Made by a program: the position numbers and the translations under genes. 64,000 nucleotides of DNA, taken from NCBI GenBank assembly GCA_947628505.1, contig CANRAD010000010.1:1-64000 (forward strand), given 5' to 3'. The stretch comes from an uncultured Clostridia bacterium. Its GTDB lineage: Bacteria > Bacillota > Clostridia > Christensenellales > Borkfalkiaceae. Below the pieces are notes generated by a model that was not told where the DNA came from, ran no database searches, and was given only the letters and a program-made list of their open reading frames with translations. Of this stretch, positions 16,345 through 25,159 are shown in pieces; position 1 is the first letter of the stretch; each line of letters starts with the position of its first letter.

Positions 16345-17817
16345 ATGCTTGATTACAATATTTACGAGGATATCGCGGAGAGAAGTTGCGGCGATATCTT
16401 CATAGGAGTGGTGGGCCCCGTCCGTACGGGCAAGAGCACGCTCATAAAGAAATTCATGACCGAACTCGTCATTCCCAACGTTGCGGAGGGCAACGCAAAG
16501 TCGGTTATGACCGACGAAATGCCGCAATCGGCATCCGGCAAGAGCGTAATGACCACGGAGCCCAAATTCATACCCTCGGAAGCCGTCGAAGTGAAAATAG
16601 AGAACGCCGCGGCGAAAGTGCGGTTCTGCGATTGCGTCGGGTTCATAACCGACGGCGCTTCCGGATTTGAAGAGGACGGCAAACCGCGCCTTGTAAACAC
16701 GCCGTGGAGCAAATCGCCCCTGCCCTTCGAAAAGGCGGCCGAACTCGGCACCGAAAAAGTCATAAGCGAGCACTCTACGATAGCCGTGCTCGTAACCACC
16801 GACGGCAGCGTCGCCGGCATAGACCGCGCGGGATACGTGTCCGCGGAAGAGCGCTCCGTGCGCAAATTGAAGGAGTGCGGCAAGCCGTTCGTCATTGTCC
16901 TCAACTGCGTCAATCCGGGCTCGGACGAAGTGAGAAGATTGAAAGCCGAGCTCGAAAACAAATATTCCGTTTCGGTAATAGCCGCAAATTGCGCGGAAAT
17001 AGACGCATCGGGACTTATGAATATTCTGAAAGCCGTTTTGTTCGAATTTCCGGTAACGCGGATAGACGTCGACATTCCGGAATGGATGCGTTTTCTTCCC
17101 GAAAATTCTTCGGCCGTTTCCGAATTGATTTCCAAAGTGAAATCTTCGTCGGACGAAGTCGTCAGAATGAAGGATTGCACCTTCGACGGAATGCTTTCCG
17201 ATTGCCGATTCTGGAAAGCCGAAGTTTCGGTTTCTCTGAATCTCGCCGACGGAAGAGCGCTTTTGAAAGCCGACGTAAAAGACGGCGTTTTCTACGATAT
17301 GCTCTCCGAAATAGCGGGAGAGAGTATTTCCGACGAGTTCTCGCTTATGCGCTACGTAAGCGGTTCGAGCGAGGCCAAGCGCAGCTATTCCAAAATCAAG
17401 GACGCGTTCGAATGCGCCAGAATAAACGGATACGGGATAGTGCAGCCTTGCGACGAGGACATGAGCCTCGAAAGTCCGTCCATAGTCCGTCAGGGCGGCA
17501 ACGTCGGGATAAAGCTCAAAGCCACCGCGCCGAGCTACCACATAGTCAAGATAGACGTAACGGGCGAAGTGAGCCCCATAATGGGCTCGGCCGCGCAGAG
17601 CGAAAGCATAGTACAGGGCATGATGAGCGGATTCGAAAACAATCCCGAGGATATGTGGGATACCGATTTATTCGGCAAATCCCTCCGCGGAATGGTAAAG
17701 GACGGCCTTTCCGGCAAAGTGCAGGGCATGCCGGAGGAGACGAAAGTCAAGATGCGCCGCGCCATCACAAGGATAATAAACGAGGGCAAGGGCGGAGTTA
17801 TCTGCATACTTTTATAG
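16345..17817 (+). CDS. spoIVA: Stage IV sporulation protein A (spore coat morphogenetic ATPase)
   Basis: SpoIVA polymerises on the outer forespore membrane in the mother cell, using ATP hydrolysis, and forms the basement layer for coat and cortex assembly. The 490-residue protein is family length. The N-terminal Walker A is GPVRTGKST (residues 25-33), ...VRFCDCVGFITDGASG supplies the switch/Walker B region, and the C-terminal ends VICILL with small hydrophobics typical of the membrane-anchoring tail. In Bacillus it is sigma-E controlled, but I could not find a convincing sigma-E box here. Its presence argues for an endospore former. Confidence 0.96.
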   Translation: MLDYNIYEDIAERSCGDIFIGVVGPVRTGKSTLIKKFMTELVIPNVAEGNAKSVMTDEMPQSASGKSVMTTEPKFIPSEAVEVKIENAAAKVRFCDCVGFITDGASGFEEDGKPRLVNTPWSKSPLPFEKAAELGTEKVISEHSTIAVLVTTDGSVAGIDRAGYVSAEERSVRKLKECGKPFVIVLNCVNPGSDEVRRLKAELENKYSVSVIAANCAEIDASGLMNILKAVLFEFPVTRIDVDIPEWMRFLPENSSAVSELISKVKSSSDEVVRMKDCTFDGMLSDCRFWKAEVSVSLNLADGRALLKADVKDGVFYDMLSEIAGESISDEFSLMRYVSGSSEAKRSYSKIKDAFECARINGYGIVQPCDEDMSLESPSIVRQGGNVGIKLKATAPSYHIVKIDVTGEVSPIMGSAAQSESIVQGMMSGFENNPEDMWDTDLFGKSLRGMVKDGLSGKVQGMPEETKVKMRRAITRIINEGKGGVICILL

Positions 17818-17866
17818 GCAAGTTCGCTGTCTGCGTTGCGGCGCGGGCAATGAGCGGCAAAAATTC

Positions 17867-17903
17867 GGCGGCGGGAGCTTAAAACTCCCGCCGCCACCGA
17901 TTT
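17867..17903 (+). terminator. Terminator after spoIVA
   Basis: Eleven-pair stem GGCGGCGGGAG/CTCCCGCCGCC with a 7-base loop; a short T stretch follows at 17900-17903. It sits between spoIVA and the convergent small gene. Confidence 0.75.
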
Positions 17904-17920
17904 TACAAGGCTGAAATATT

Positions 17921-18076
17921 TTATATGTCTTTTTTTTCTTCTTTTTTGTTTATGCTCTCGGGGACGAACATCTCGCCGTCCGCATTATAGAGAGTAGGTT
18001 CGTTTTTGAGACTCATAATGTATGCGTTATATTGCTCTTCGCTCAGTTTTGTTATCTTTTTTTTCTTTTTACTCAT
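17921..18076 (-). CDS. Small charged protein of unknown function (51 residues)
   Basis: A 51-residue, lysine- and glutamate-rich protein beginning MSKKKKKITKLSEEQYNAY and ending KKEEKKDI. No transmembrane or export signal. GGAGGT lies about eight bases before the ATG at 18076, which makes it a likely real gene; a longer in-frame reading would run into serA. It lies 68 bases downstream of serA on the same strand, and its ribosome binding site is part of the terminator-like hairpin that follows serA. The family is not recognised. Confidence 0.6.
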   Translation of the reverse strand: MSKKKKKITKLSEEQYNAYIMSLKNEPTLYNADGEMFVPESINKKEEKKDI

Positions 18077-18122
18077 AAAAAACGACCTCCGCGCTTTAAT
18101 GCCATAAGTATTATGCGCGGAG
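18077..18122 (-). terminator. serA terminator that overlaps the next gene's ribosome binding site
   Basis: On the minus strand CTCCGCGC (from 18122) pairs with GCGCGGAG, then GTCG and six T lead straight into the ATG at 18076. The 3' arm includes the GGAGG of the 51-residue gene, so stopping serA and starting that gene are mutually exclusive. Confidence 0.6.
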
Positions 18123-18144
18123 ATCGTCATTTTTATACCGTCTT

Positions 18145-19302
18145 TCAGATTGCTCTCACTCTTAAAACTTCGTCGAGCGAATTTATCTTTTCCAAAGTCT
18201 TTTCGCTCGGCGCTCTGTCGAGGTCGCACATAAGATATGCGTATTCGCCCTTTGAGGCGTCCTGCATGTTTTCCACGTTTATGCCTTCCTCGGCCACTGC
18301 GGCGAGAATTTTCGAAAGCGTCTCTTTAACGTTTTTGTGATGCACGCAAAGTCTTGCGGAACCCGAGCGCGCCATGCTCACGGCGGGGTAATTGACGCTG
18401 TTTTTGATATTTCCGTTCAAAAGGTAATCCGTCAGCTCCTGCGCCGCCATAACCGCGCAGTTGTCCTCGGCCTCCGGCGTGCTCGCCCCGAGATGCGGCA
18501 CGCATACGGCGTTTTTCACGCCTATCAGCTTGTCGTCGGGGAAGTCGGTTATGTATCTCGAAAGTTTTCCGCTTCCGAGCGCTTCGATAACGGCGTCGCT
18601 GTCCGCGAGTTCGCCGCGGCTGTTGTTTATGAGCACGGCGCCGTCCTTCATTTTCGCAATCGTGTCGCGGCCGAACATTCCGCGCGTGTCGGGAGTAAGA
18701 GGCACGTGCACGGTTATGAAGTCCGCCGCTTTATAGACCTCGTCGCGGTTTTCCACGAGATTTACGCCGGCCGGCAGCGCCACGGCGTTGCGCGCCGAGA
18801 GGTAGGGATCGACGCCCACGACTTTCATTCCGAGAGCCGCGGCGGCGTTCGCAACGAGTATGCCTATCGCGCCGAAGCCGATAACGCCGAGAGTTTTTCC
18901 GTATATCTCCGAGCCGGCGAAAGCGCCCTTGCCTTTTTCGACGAGTTTCGGAACGTTCTCGCCCTCGCCTTTGAGGGTTTTCACCCAATCGATGGCGTCG
19001 GTTATCTTTCTTCCGCCGAGGAAGAGCTCGCAGATAACGAGTTCTTTAACCGCGTTTGCGTTCGCGCCGGGCGTATTGAAAACGACTATGCCCTTTTTTG
19101 CGTATTCGGCGACGGGAATATTGTTAGTGCCCGCGCCGGCTCTCGCAACGGCGAGCAGTCTGTCTTTAACGGGGTAATCCGCCATTGCCGCCGAACGCAC
19201 CATTATTCCGTCCGGATTTTCTATGTTTTCCGAATAGGCGAAGCCCTTGAAACAGTCGTCGGCAAGCGGGCTTATCTTGTTGAGCTTTAATATTTCAACC
19301 AT
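18145..19302 (-). CDS. serA: D-3-phosphoglycerate dehydrogenase
   Basis: First step of serine synthesis: oxidises 3-phosphoglycerate to 3-phosphohydroxypyruvate with NAD+. The 385-residue enzyme has the substrate domain with RAGAGTNNIPV, a Rossmann domain with GFGAIGILVA, the D-isomer dehydrogenase signature region (NNSRGELADSDAVIEAL) and catalytic His in VPHLGAST. The C terminus (about residues 310-385) is a short ACT-like regulatory domain (NVKETLSKILAAVAEEGINVENM), consistent with feedback control by serine. It overlaps serC by eight bases, so the pair forms an operon. Confidence 0.94.
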   Translation of the reverse strand: MVEILKLNKISPLADDCFKGFAYSENIENPDGIMVRSAAMADYPVKDRLLAVARAGAGTNNIPVAEYAKKGIVVFNTPGANANAVKELVICELFLGGRKITDAIDWVKTLKGEGENVPKLVEKGKGAFAGSEIYGKTLGVIGFGAIGILVANAAAALGMKVVGVDPYLSARNAVALPAGVNLVENRDEVYKAADFITVHVPLTPDTRGMFGRDTIAKMKDGAVLINNSRGELADSDAVIEALGSGKLSRYITDFPDDKLIGVKNAVCVPHLGASTPEAEDNCAVMAAQELTDYLLNGNIKNSVNYPAVSMARSGSARLCVHHKNVKETLSKILAAVAEEGINVENMQDASKGEYAYLMCDLDRAPSEKTLEKINSLDEVLRVRAI

Positions 19303-20374
19303 TTTCCACCTCGAATTTTTTCATGAACGCAATGAGCGCCTGAACGCCTTCCACGGGCATCGCGTTGTAAATGGAGGCGCGCATGCCGCCTACGAGTCTG
19401 TGCCCTTTCAGAGAAACGAGACCGGCCTTTTTGGCTTCCGCAACGAATTTCGCGTCGAGCTCGTCGCTCCCCGTAACGAAGGGCACGTTCATTATCGAAC
19501 GATATTTTTTCTCCACATTGTTTTTATAAAGTTTGGAATTGTCAATAAAATCGTATAAAAGACCGGCTTTGTAGACGTTTATCTCGTTTATGGCCTTAAC
19601 GCCGCCTTTCTTTTTCAGATTGCGCAACACGAGGTCGGCCATGTAAATGGAGAAAGCGGGAGGAGTGTTGTAGAGCGAGCCGTTTTCGTCCTGAACTTTC
19701 CATTTGAGCATCGTAGGACAGATTTTGAGAGGATTGCCTATCAGCGCGCGCTTTGCTATTACAATCGTAACGCCCGCGGGGGCGAGGTTTTTCTGTGCGC
19801 CGGCGTAAATTACGCCGAAATCCGCAACGTTTATCTCCCTCGAAAAAATTTCCGAGGACATATCGGCGACGAGCGGCGCCTTGCAAACGGGGAATTTATC
19901 GTATCTCGAACCGAAAATAGTGTTGTTGGAGGTGATATGCACATAGTCCGCTCCGTCGGTGTATCCGAGCGAATCCACGTCGGGAATGTAAGTGTAGATT
20001 TTGTCGGAGCTGTCGCCTATTTTTTTGGCCTCGCCGTAAATCTGCCCTTCTTGCCATGCTTTTTTCGCGAAGTTGCCCGTAACGATATAATCGGCCTTGC
20101 CGGAGTGCATGAGATTGAGAGGAACGGCGGCAAATTGCGTGGACGCGCCTCCCTGAACGAATATGACGCAGTAATCGTCGGGCACGTTCAAAAGCTCTCT
20201 TACAAGCGCTTCGGCGTCTTTGACTACCTCTTCATAAGTTTTGTCGCGGTGGGAAATTTCCGTAACCGACATTCCGGTGCCGCGGAAGTTTAAAAATTCG
20301 TCTCTCGCTTCGGTAAGAACTTCCAGAGGCAGGGTGGAGGGCCCGGCCGCAAAATTGTAAACTCTCTTGTCCAT
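19295..20374 (-). CDS. serC: Phosphoserine aminotransferase
   Basis: PLP-dependent class V aminotransferase that converts 3-phosphohydroxypyruvate plus glutamate to phosphoserine. The 359-residue protein opens with NFAAGPSTLPLEVL, a family hallmark. The PLP lysine lies in YAGAQKNLAPAGVTIV, and the C-terminal GHRLVGGMRASIYNAMP is the conserved substrate/dimer segment. Promoter TTGTAT-17-TATAAT lies 27 bases upstream and AGGAGAA precedes the ATG. No serB is visible in the window. Confidence 0.95.
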   Translation of the reverse strand: MDKRVYNFAAGPSTLPLEVLTEARDEFLNFRGTGMSVTEISHRDKTYEEVVKDAEALVRELLNVPDDYCVIFVQGGASTQFAAVPLNLMHSGKADYIVTGNFAKKAWQEGQIYGEAKKIGDSSDKIYTYIPDVDSLGYTDGADYVHITSNNTIFGSRYDKFPVCKAPLVADMSSEIFSREINVADFGVIYAGAQKNLAPAGVTIVIAKRALIGNPLKICPTMLKWKVQDENGSLYNTPPAFSIYMADLVLRNLKKKGGVKAINEINVYKAGLLYDFIDNSKLYKNNVEKKYRSIMNVPFVTGSDELDAKFVAEAKKAGLVSLKGHRLVGGMRASIYNAMPVEGVQALIAFMKKFEVENG

Positions 20375-20400
20375 AAAATTCTCCTTTTTTATTTCAAGGC

Positions 20401-20429
20401 ATTATACTATAAAATGAAAAAAAATACAA
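20401..20429 (-). promoter_or_regulatory. Promoter of serC-serA
   Basis: Minus strand TTGTAT, 17-base spacer, TATAAT, about 27 bases before the serC ATG. Confidence 0.65.
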
Positions 20430-20646
20430 CCATTTTCGGTATATTGTATAAATTTTCATTTGCCTCGGAAAATTGACCGCGGGATATGCCGCAACGAAAG
20501 AAAAATTTTCTCGAAAATACGAAAAAATTTTACATAATTATATTTACTTTTTTTATAAATTAGTGTAAACTATTATAAGAGAGCTGCCGTTTACGTTGCG
20601 CTTTGCGCGCGGCGTGTGTGCGGCAATAACGTTTACGAGGTGTAAA

Positions 20647-22485
20647 ATGGCATACAGCAAGCACGAAGAGGAATACGCGCCTTCTGCTGCGCCCAAAAAG
20701 GCGGATTTGATTTTAAAGCAAGAGGGCGAAATTTACGCCCGCGCGCTTGAAATAGCCAACGAAACCAGGCAAATGGGCGCAAAAATCGACGCCTCGCTCG
20801 GTCAGATAGAAAAATGCCGTCAGGACGCGGCCTTGTCGGCCCGTCAGGCGACGGAAATTTATAAGAACATTCAGGAAGAATACGCGGCTTTGAAGCGCGA
20901 ATTGAAGTATCTTGCCGCGCAGTCCGAAAATATATTTCTTAGCCTTACCGAAAAGATAGAAAATCTTTCGAACGCTGTTTCGGGCGGAAAGACCAGCGTT
21001 GCTGCCGCGGCGGCTAACGTGCAGGCCGAAATAGACTACGATAAACTTGCGCAGAAAGTCATAGAGCTCATGCCGGCGCAGGAAGCGATTTCCGCGGACT
21101 ACATCGCCAGCAAGGTTGCGGAACAGATAGTCGTTCCCGAGGCTCAGGCGGAAACGGTTTCTCAGGCGGAGACGCAGCAGGTCTATGCCGGAGTTCCCGC
21201 GGAAGTGCAGATAAACGAGGAAGAGCTTGCGGACAGAATAGCCCTTAAAGTCGGCTCGTTGAAAGCCGAGGATTTCGATATACTCGTCGACGACGACGGA
21301 TGCGGCTCGATTTCCGAGGCGATAGCGGATAAGCTGGATTACGATCTGATTTCGGCAAATCTCGCCGAAAAATTGCGCTCGGCGCTCGAACTTGCCGCCG
21401 CCAACGAGCCCGATTACGACGAAATGGCGGCTCGCATAAGCGAGAAGATAACGGTTGCGGGAGTAAACGAGGACGCGATAGCCGATAAAGCGGCGGCCGT
21501 TCTCTCCAATTATTTGCCGGAGATTGACACCGACGATATCGCCGATAAAGTTGCCAATCAGGTCATAAGCTCGCTGCCCGCGCTCGACGAAAACATTGCG
21601 GAAAGCGTCTCCGAGAAGATTGTGGAGAAACAGTCCGCGGGAGAATACGACATCGTCGTGGACGAAGACGGCATAGGCAAGATAACCGAGAGCGTTTCCG
21701 AAGAAGTGCTTAAAAACACCGACGACCGCTTCAACAGCGTAGACAACGGCATTTCCGAGATAAAGGCAATGCTCTTGGGCGGCGCGGTAGTGCGCGAAGT
21801 CGAAACGGCCGCGGCGGCCGAGGCTTACGACGAGGGCTATGTGGCCGAGGAATCCACGCTCGTTACGGTCAGCGACATAGTCGAAGAAAAGGAAGGCGCG
21901 GCCGAAGAAGAGGACGAAGTCATAAACGAAATCGTAGAGGAAATAGACGAGGAACCCGCCACGGGCGAGATAATGCCCGATATGCTCTCTTCGTCCGTTG
22001 ATTTCGAGCACATGATGAAGTACAACCGTTCGTTCATCGCCCGCATAATTCAGGGCACCGACGAGCAGAAGCAATATTACGGAGCGGTAAAGAACGCGCT
22101 TTTATCTTACGCCAAGGTCAATTCCAACGTCGCGTGGGGCGCGGAAAGATTCAATAAGGGCAGGGAGACAATCGCCCGCTTCAAGATTCGCGGAAAAACG
22201 CTCTGTCTGTATCTTGCGCTCGATCCGGCGGAATATAAGACTTCCGTATATCATCAGGCCGACGTGTCGGACAACAAGTCCATGCACGGCACGCCGATGA
22301 TGGTAAAGATAAAAAGCCCTCTCGGAGCCAGAAAGGCGATAAGGCTTATAGACGATATGCTCGAAAAGCGCGGCGGCGTGAAGAGAAACACGCAGGAGCG
22401 CGATTACGCGGCAATGTATCCTTACGAGACCATCGACGAACTCATAGAAGACGGACTCGTGAAGGACGTAAGCAAGAACAAATAA
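20647..22485 (+). CDS. Acidic repeat/coiled-coil protein with a conserved C-terminal domain, function unknown
   Basis: A 612-residue soluble protein. Residues ~1-100 are a helical region with heptad character (no signal peptide). Residues ~130-390 contain degenerate repeats of acidic amphipathic helices of the form D-x-D/E-x-I-A-x-K/R-V. Within them the motif DILVDDDGCGSISEAI (about 218) recurs as DIVVDEDGIGKITESV (about 335), an internal duplication. Residues ~390-450 are very acidic. The C-terminal ~150 residues (from FIARIIQGTDEQKQYYGAVK) form a separate domain, with KGRETIARFKIRGKTLCLYLALDP, that I have seen in unnamed clostridial proteins. GAGGTG before the ATG at 20647 sets the start. 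Monocistronic. Confidence 0.75.
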   Translation: MAYSKHEEEYAPSAAPKKADLILKQEGEIYARALEIANETRQMGAKIDASLGQIEKCRQDAALSARQATEIYKNIQEEYAALKRELKYLAAQSENIFLSLTEKIENLSNAVSGGKTSVAAAAANVQAEIDYDKLAQKVIELMPAQEAISADYIASKVAEQIVVPEAQAETVSQAETQQVYAGVPAEVQINEEELADRIALKVGSLKAEDFDILVDDDGCGSISEAIADKLDYDLISANLAEKLRSALELAAANEPDYDEMAARISEKITVAGVNEDAIADKAAAVLSNYLPEIDTDDIADKVANQVISSLPALDENIAESVSEKIVEKQSAGEYDIVVDEDGIGKITESVSEEVLKNTDDRFNSVDNGISEIKAMLLGGAVVREVETAAAAEAYDEGYVAEESTLVTVSDIVEEKEGAAEEEDEVINEIVEEIDEEPATGEIMPDMLSSSVDFEHMMKYNRSFIARIIQGTDEQKQYYGAVKNALLSYAKVNSNVAWGAERFNKGRETIARFKIRGKTLCLYLALDPAEYKTSVYHQADVSDNKSMHGTPMMVKIKSPLGARKAIRLIDDMLEKRGGVKRNTQERDYAAMYPYETIDELIEDGLVKDVSKNK

Positions 22486-22501
22486 AAAAATATAAACAGA
22501 G

Positions 22502-22529
22502 GGGGTTGGTTTTTTATCAACCCCTTTTT
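22502..22529 (+). terminator. Terminator after the repeat protein gene
   Basis: Stem GGGGTTG/CAACCCC (22502-22524) followed by T5. The rnj start lies 30 bases further on. Confidence 0.85.
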
Positions 22530-22558
22530 CAATAAAAAAACCGAAAGCAGGTAAGAAA

Positions 22559-24355
22559 TTGAAGATACCCGAAAAAGAAAATCCGGCAAACGCCGCGAAG
22601 CGCGCGACGAGGAGAACGCGCGCCGTGAAGAATCCACCTCAGGAAAAAAGTGAGAAGCCCGCGGCGGAGCGGGCTAAGCGCGGAGCAAAGAGCGCGCAAA
22701 GAGGCGACAGATCCGTAAAAATAGTGTTTTTGGGCGGCGTCGGCGAAATAGGCAAAAATATGACGGCCATAGAGTGCGGCGGCGACATAATAATAATCGA
22801 CGCCGGCGCGATATTCCCCACGGAGGAAACTCCCGGCTTCGACCTCGTCGTTCCGGACATAACCTATCTTCTCGAAAATTCCCGCAAGATACGCGGGTTG
22901 ATTTTAACGCACGGGCATGAAGACCATATAGGCGGAGTGCCCTATCTTCTGAACGAACTGAAAATACCCGTAATAGGCACGAAGCTCACTTTGGCCCTCG
23001 TGGACAACAAGCTCAGAGAGCACAGGATAAACGACGTAACCATGCGCGTCGTCGAGCCGGGGCAGAACTTGAAGCTGGGCTGTTTCAACGTGCGCTTCGT
23101 AAACGTCAATCATTCCATAGCCGGCTCACTCGCGCTTGCGGTAGGCACGCCGCAGGGCGTGATATTCCACAGCGGCGATTTCAAAATAGATCTTACTCCC
23201 GTAGCCGGCTCTCCCATCGACCTCAGAGCCATCTCCGACATAGGCGCTTCGGGCGTTCTTCTCTACATGGGCGAGAGCACCAATATCGAGCGCGCGGGCT
23301 ACACAATGAGCGAAACGGTAGTGAGCGCCACTCTCGAAAGGCTGTTTTCGGAGAACGCCCGCCGCAGGATAATAATCGCCACGTTCGCCTCGAACGTGCA
23401 CAGATTGCAACAGATTTTCGAACTCGCCGTAAAATATCGCCGTAAAGTCGCGTTGTCGGGGAGAAGTATGCTGAACGTCGTCGACGCCGCGGAAAAAATA
23501 GGCGAACTTACCATTCCCTCGGACGTTCTCGTGGACGTCTCGCGCATAAAGAACATGCGCGACAGCGAAATAGTAATAGTTTCCACGGGCAGTCAGGGCG
23601 AGCCCATGAGCGCGTTGACGCGCATGGCGAACGGCGACAATCCCGCGGTAACCGTCGGCGAAAACGACACGGTCATAATATCTGCGTCTCCCATTCCTGG
23701 CAACGAAAAATTCATCTACCGCGTAATAGACAATCTGTACAGAAAGGGCGCGGACGTGGTCTATGAGAGCTTGCAGAACGTGCACGTCTCGGGCCACGCA
23801 TGCCGCGAGGAACACAAGATTATTCACGGACTTTTGAAGCCCAAATACTTCATTCCCGTGCACGGCGAATATCGGCACCTTAAAAAACACGCGCAACTTG
23901 CGGAGGAGCTCGGCATGCCGGCAGAGAGGATATTCATTCCGGATATAGGCAATCGCATAGAGATAACCGCCCGCGGCGGCATACGCCGTCTCGAAGACGT
24001 AACTTCCGGTTCGCGGCTTATAGACGGCGAGGGCATCGAGGACGAAAAGGCCAGCGTCGTAATAGAGGACAGACGTCAGCTCGCGGCGGAGGGCTTGTTC
24101 ATAGTTTCCGTCGCAGTTTCGGGAGGTGAAGTCATAGGCGAGCCGGCGATAAACTCCCGCGGTTTCGTGTTTGATTTCCACAGGGATTACAACAAGGAAA
24201 TGCGCGAAGTGATAACGCGCGCCATAGCCGGTTACGACCTCGCCCGTGGCTCGGTAGACGAACTCAAAAGAGTTATAAAGCGCAGTCTCAAAAATTATAT
24301 CTACAAAAAGACAAAACAGTCCCCGATGATAGTTCCCGTCGTAGTTGAACTTTAA
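22559..24355 (+). CDS. rnj: Ribonuclease J
   Basis: Zn-dependent endo- and 5'-3' exoribonuclease central to RNA decay and processing in Gram-positives. The first ~50 residues are a lysine/arginine-rich disordered extension (KRATRRTRAVKN...). Then come the beta-lactamase core with HGHEDHIGGVP (metal ligands), HSGDFKIDLTP, the beta-CASP domain with TFASNVHRLQQI, and the second histidine block HVSGHACREEH / PVHGEYRHL, then the C-terminal domain. The start is a TTG at 22559, with AGCAGGT about seven bases before it. The 598-residue length fits RNase J plus the N-terminal extension. Confidence 0.95.
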   Translation: MKIPEKENPANAAKRATRRTRAVKNPPQEKSEKPAAERAKRGAKSAQRGDRSVKIVFLGGVGEIGKNMTAIECGGDIIIIDAGAIFPTEETPGFDLVVPDITYLLENSRKIRGLILTHGHEDHIGGVPYLLNELKIPVIGTKLTLALVDNKLREHRINDVTMRVVEPGQNLKLGCFNVRFVNVNHSIAGSLALAVGTPQGVIFHSGDFKIDLTPVAGSPIDLRAISDIGASGVLLYMGESTNIERAGYTMSETVVSATLERLFSENARRRIIIATFASNVHRLQQIFELAVKYRRKVALSGRSMLNVVDAAEKIGELTIPSDVLVDVSRIKNMRDSEIVIVSTGSQGEPMSALTRMANGDNPAVTVGENDTVIISASPIPGNEKFIYRVIDNLYRKGADVVYESLQNVHVSGHACREEHKIIHGLLKPKYFIPVHGEYRHLKKHAQLAEELGMPAERIFIPDIGNRIEITARGGIRRLEDVTSGSRLIDGEGIEDEKASVVIEDRRQLAAEGLFIVSVAVSGGEVIGEPAINSRGFVFDFHRDYNKEMREVITRAIAGYDLARGSVDELKRVIKRSLKNYIYKKTKQSPMIVPVVVEL

Positions 24356-24441
24356 TATTTGAATGGAACGAAAGTGCGTCAAGTAGTAAAGCAATAAAGA
24401 TACGTGGTTGCGGCGCCCCGCCGCCGCGCAGCGGAGAATAT

Positions 24442-25140
24442 ATGAAAGAGATAAATTACGCGCATAACGATACCTTTAACGGCGAACGCATAACGTGCAC
24501 ATCGAAGTACAATAAGCCCCGGCTTCGCGAGGAGCTCGAAGAGATAAGGAGGTCCGCCTCTCGCCGCGGGATTCCCGTATCTGGTCCCGAAACGCTCAAC
24601 TTTCTAAGGACGTTTCTTCTGGCGGCAAAGCCCGCAAACATTCTCGAAATAGGCACTGCCGTCGGGCTTTCCGCGTCGCTTATGGCCGAAACTTGCCCTT
24701 ATGCGCATATCACCACGATTGAAAAGAACGAAGCGTTTTATGCGGAAGCGCTTGAAAATTTCCGAAAGCTCGGCATAGACGACCGCATCCGCGCCGTATG
24801 CGGCGACGCGGCCGAAGCGCTCGGAACTCTTTCCGGGAAATATTCTCTGATTTTTCTCGACGGAGCGAAAGCCCAATACGTAAAATATCTTCCCGCGTTG
24901 AAAGCGCTTCTCGACGACGGCGGAGCGCTCGTCGCCGACGACGTTCTGCTGTTCGGCTATGTAACGGGCGAAGAACCCACGCCTCCCAAGCGCAGAATGC
25001 TTGTGGAGCATATAAAGGAATATCTTGCGGCGGTAACGTCGGATAGCGATTTCGCGACTACGGTATTGAACGTCGGCAACGGCGTTTCGGTTTCCGTAAA
25101 GATTTCCGTTGCCGACACGGAAAATAAAATTCAAGGATAA
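24442..25140 (+). CDS. trmR: tRNA 5-hydroxyuridine methyltransferase (TrmR, O-methyltransferase fold)
   Basis: SAM-dependent class I O-methyltransferase. In Bacillus the homologue YrrM/TrmR methylates 5-hydroxyuridine at tRNA position 34 to 5-methoxyuridine. The 232-residue protein has the SAM loop ILEIGTAVGLSASLMAE, the acidic TTIEKNEAF and the metal/catalytic FLDGAKAQYVKYLPAL ... VADDVLLFG. The next gene is a U32-type protein (TrhP), which makes the 5-hydroxyuridine; that neighbourhood supports TrmR over a generic catechol-type methyltransferase. The identification rests on family plus context. Confidence 0.85.
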   Translation: MKEINYAHNDTFNGERITCTSKYNKPRLREELEEIRRSASRRGIPVSGPETLNFLRTFLLAAKPANILEIGTAVGLSASLMAETCPYAHITTIEKNEAFYAEALENFRKLGIDDRIRAVCGDAAEALGTLSGKYSLIFLDGAKAQYVKYLPALKALLDDGGALVADDVLLFGYVTGEEPTPPKRRMLVEHIKEYLAAVTSDSDFATTVLNVGNGVSVSVKISVADTENKIQG

Positions 25141-25159
25141 AAAACCAGGCAGGTGCGCT

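Noticed and set aside
20713-22074. A long antisense frame opposite the acidic repeat protein
   Set aside because: The acidic repeats (GAA, GAC, GCG codons) leave the opposite strand open. The plus-strand gene has a proper ribosome binding site, promoter-side spacing and a terminator; the antisense frame has none.
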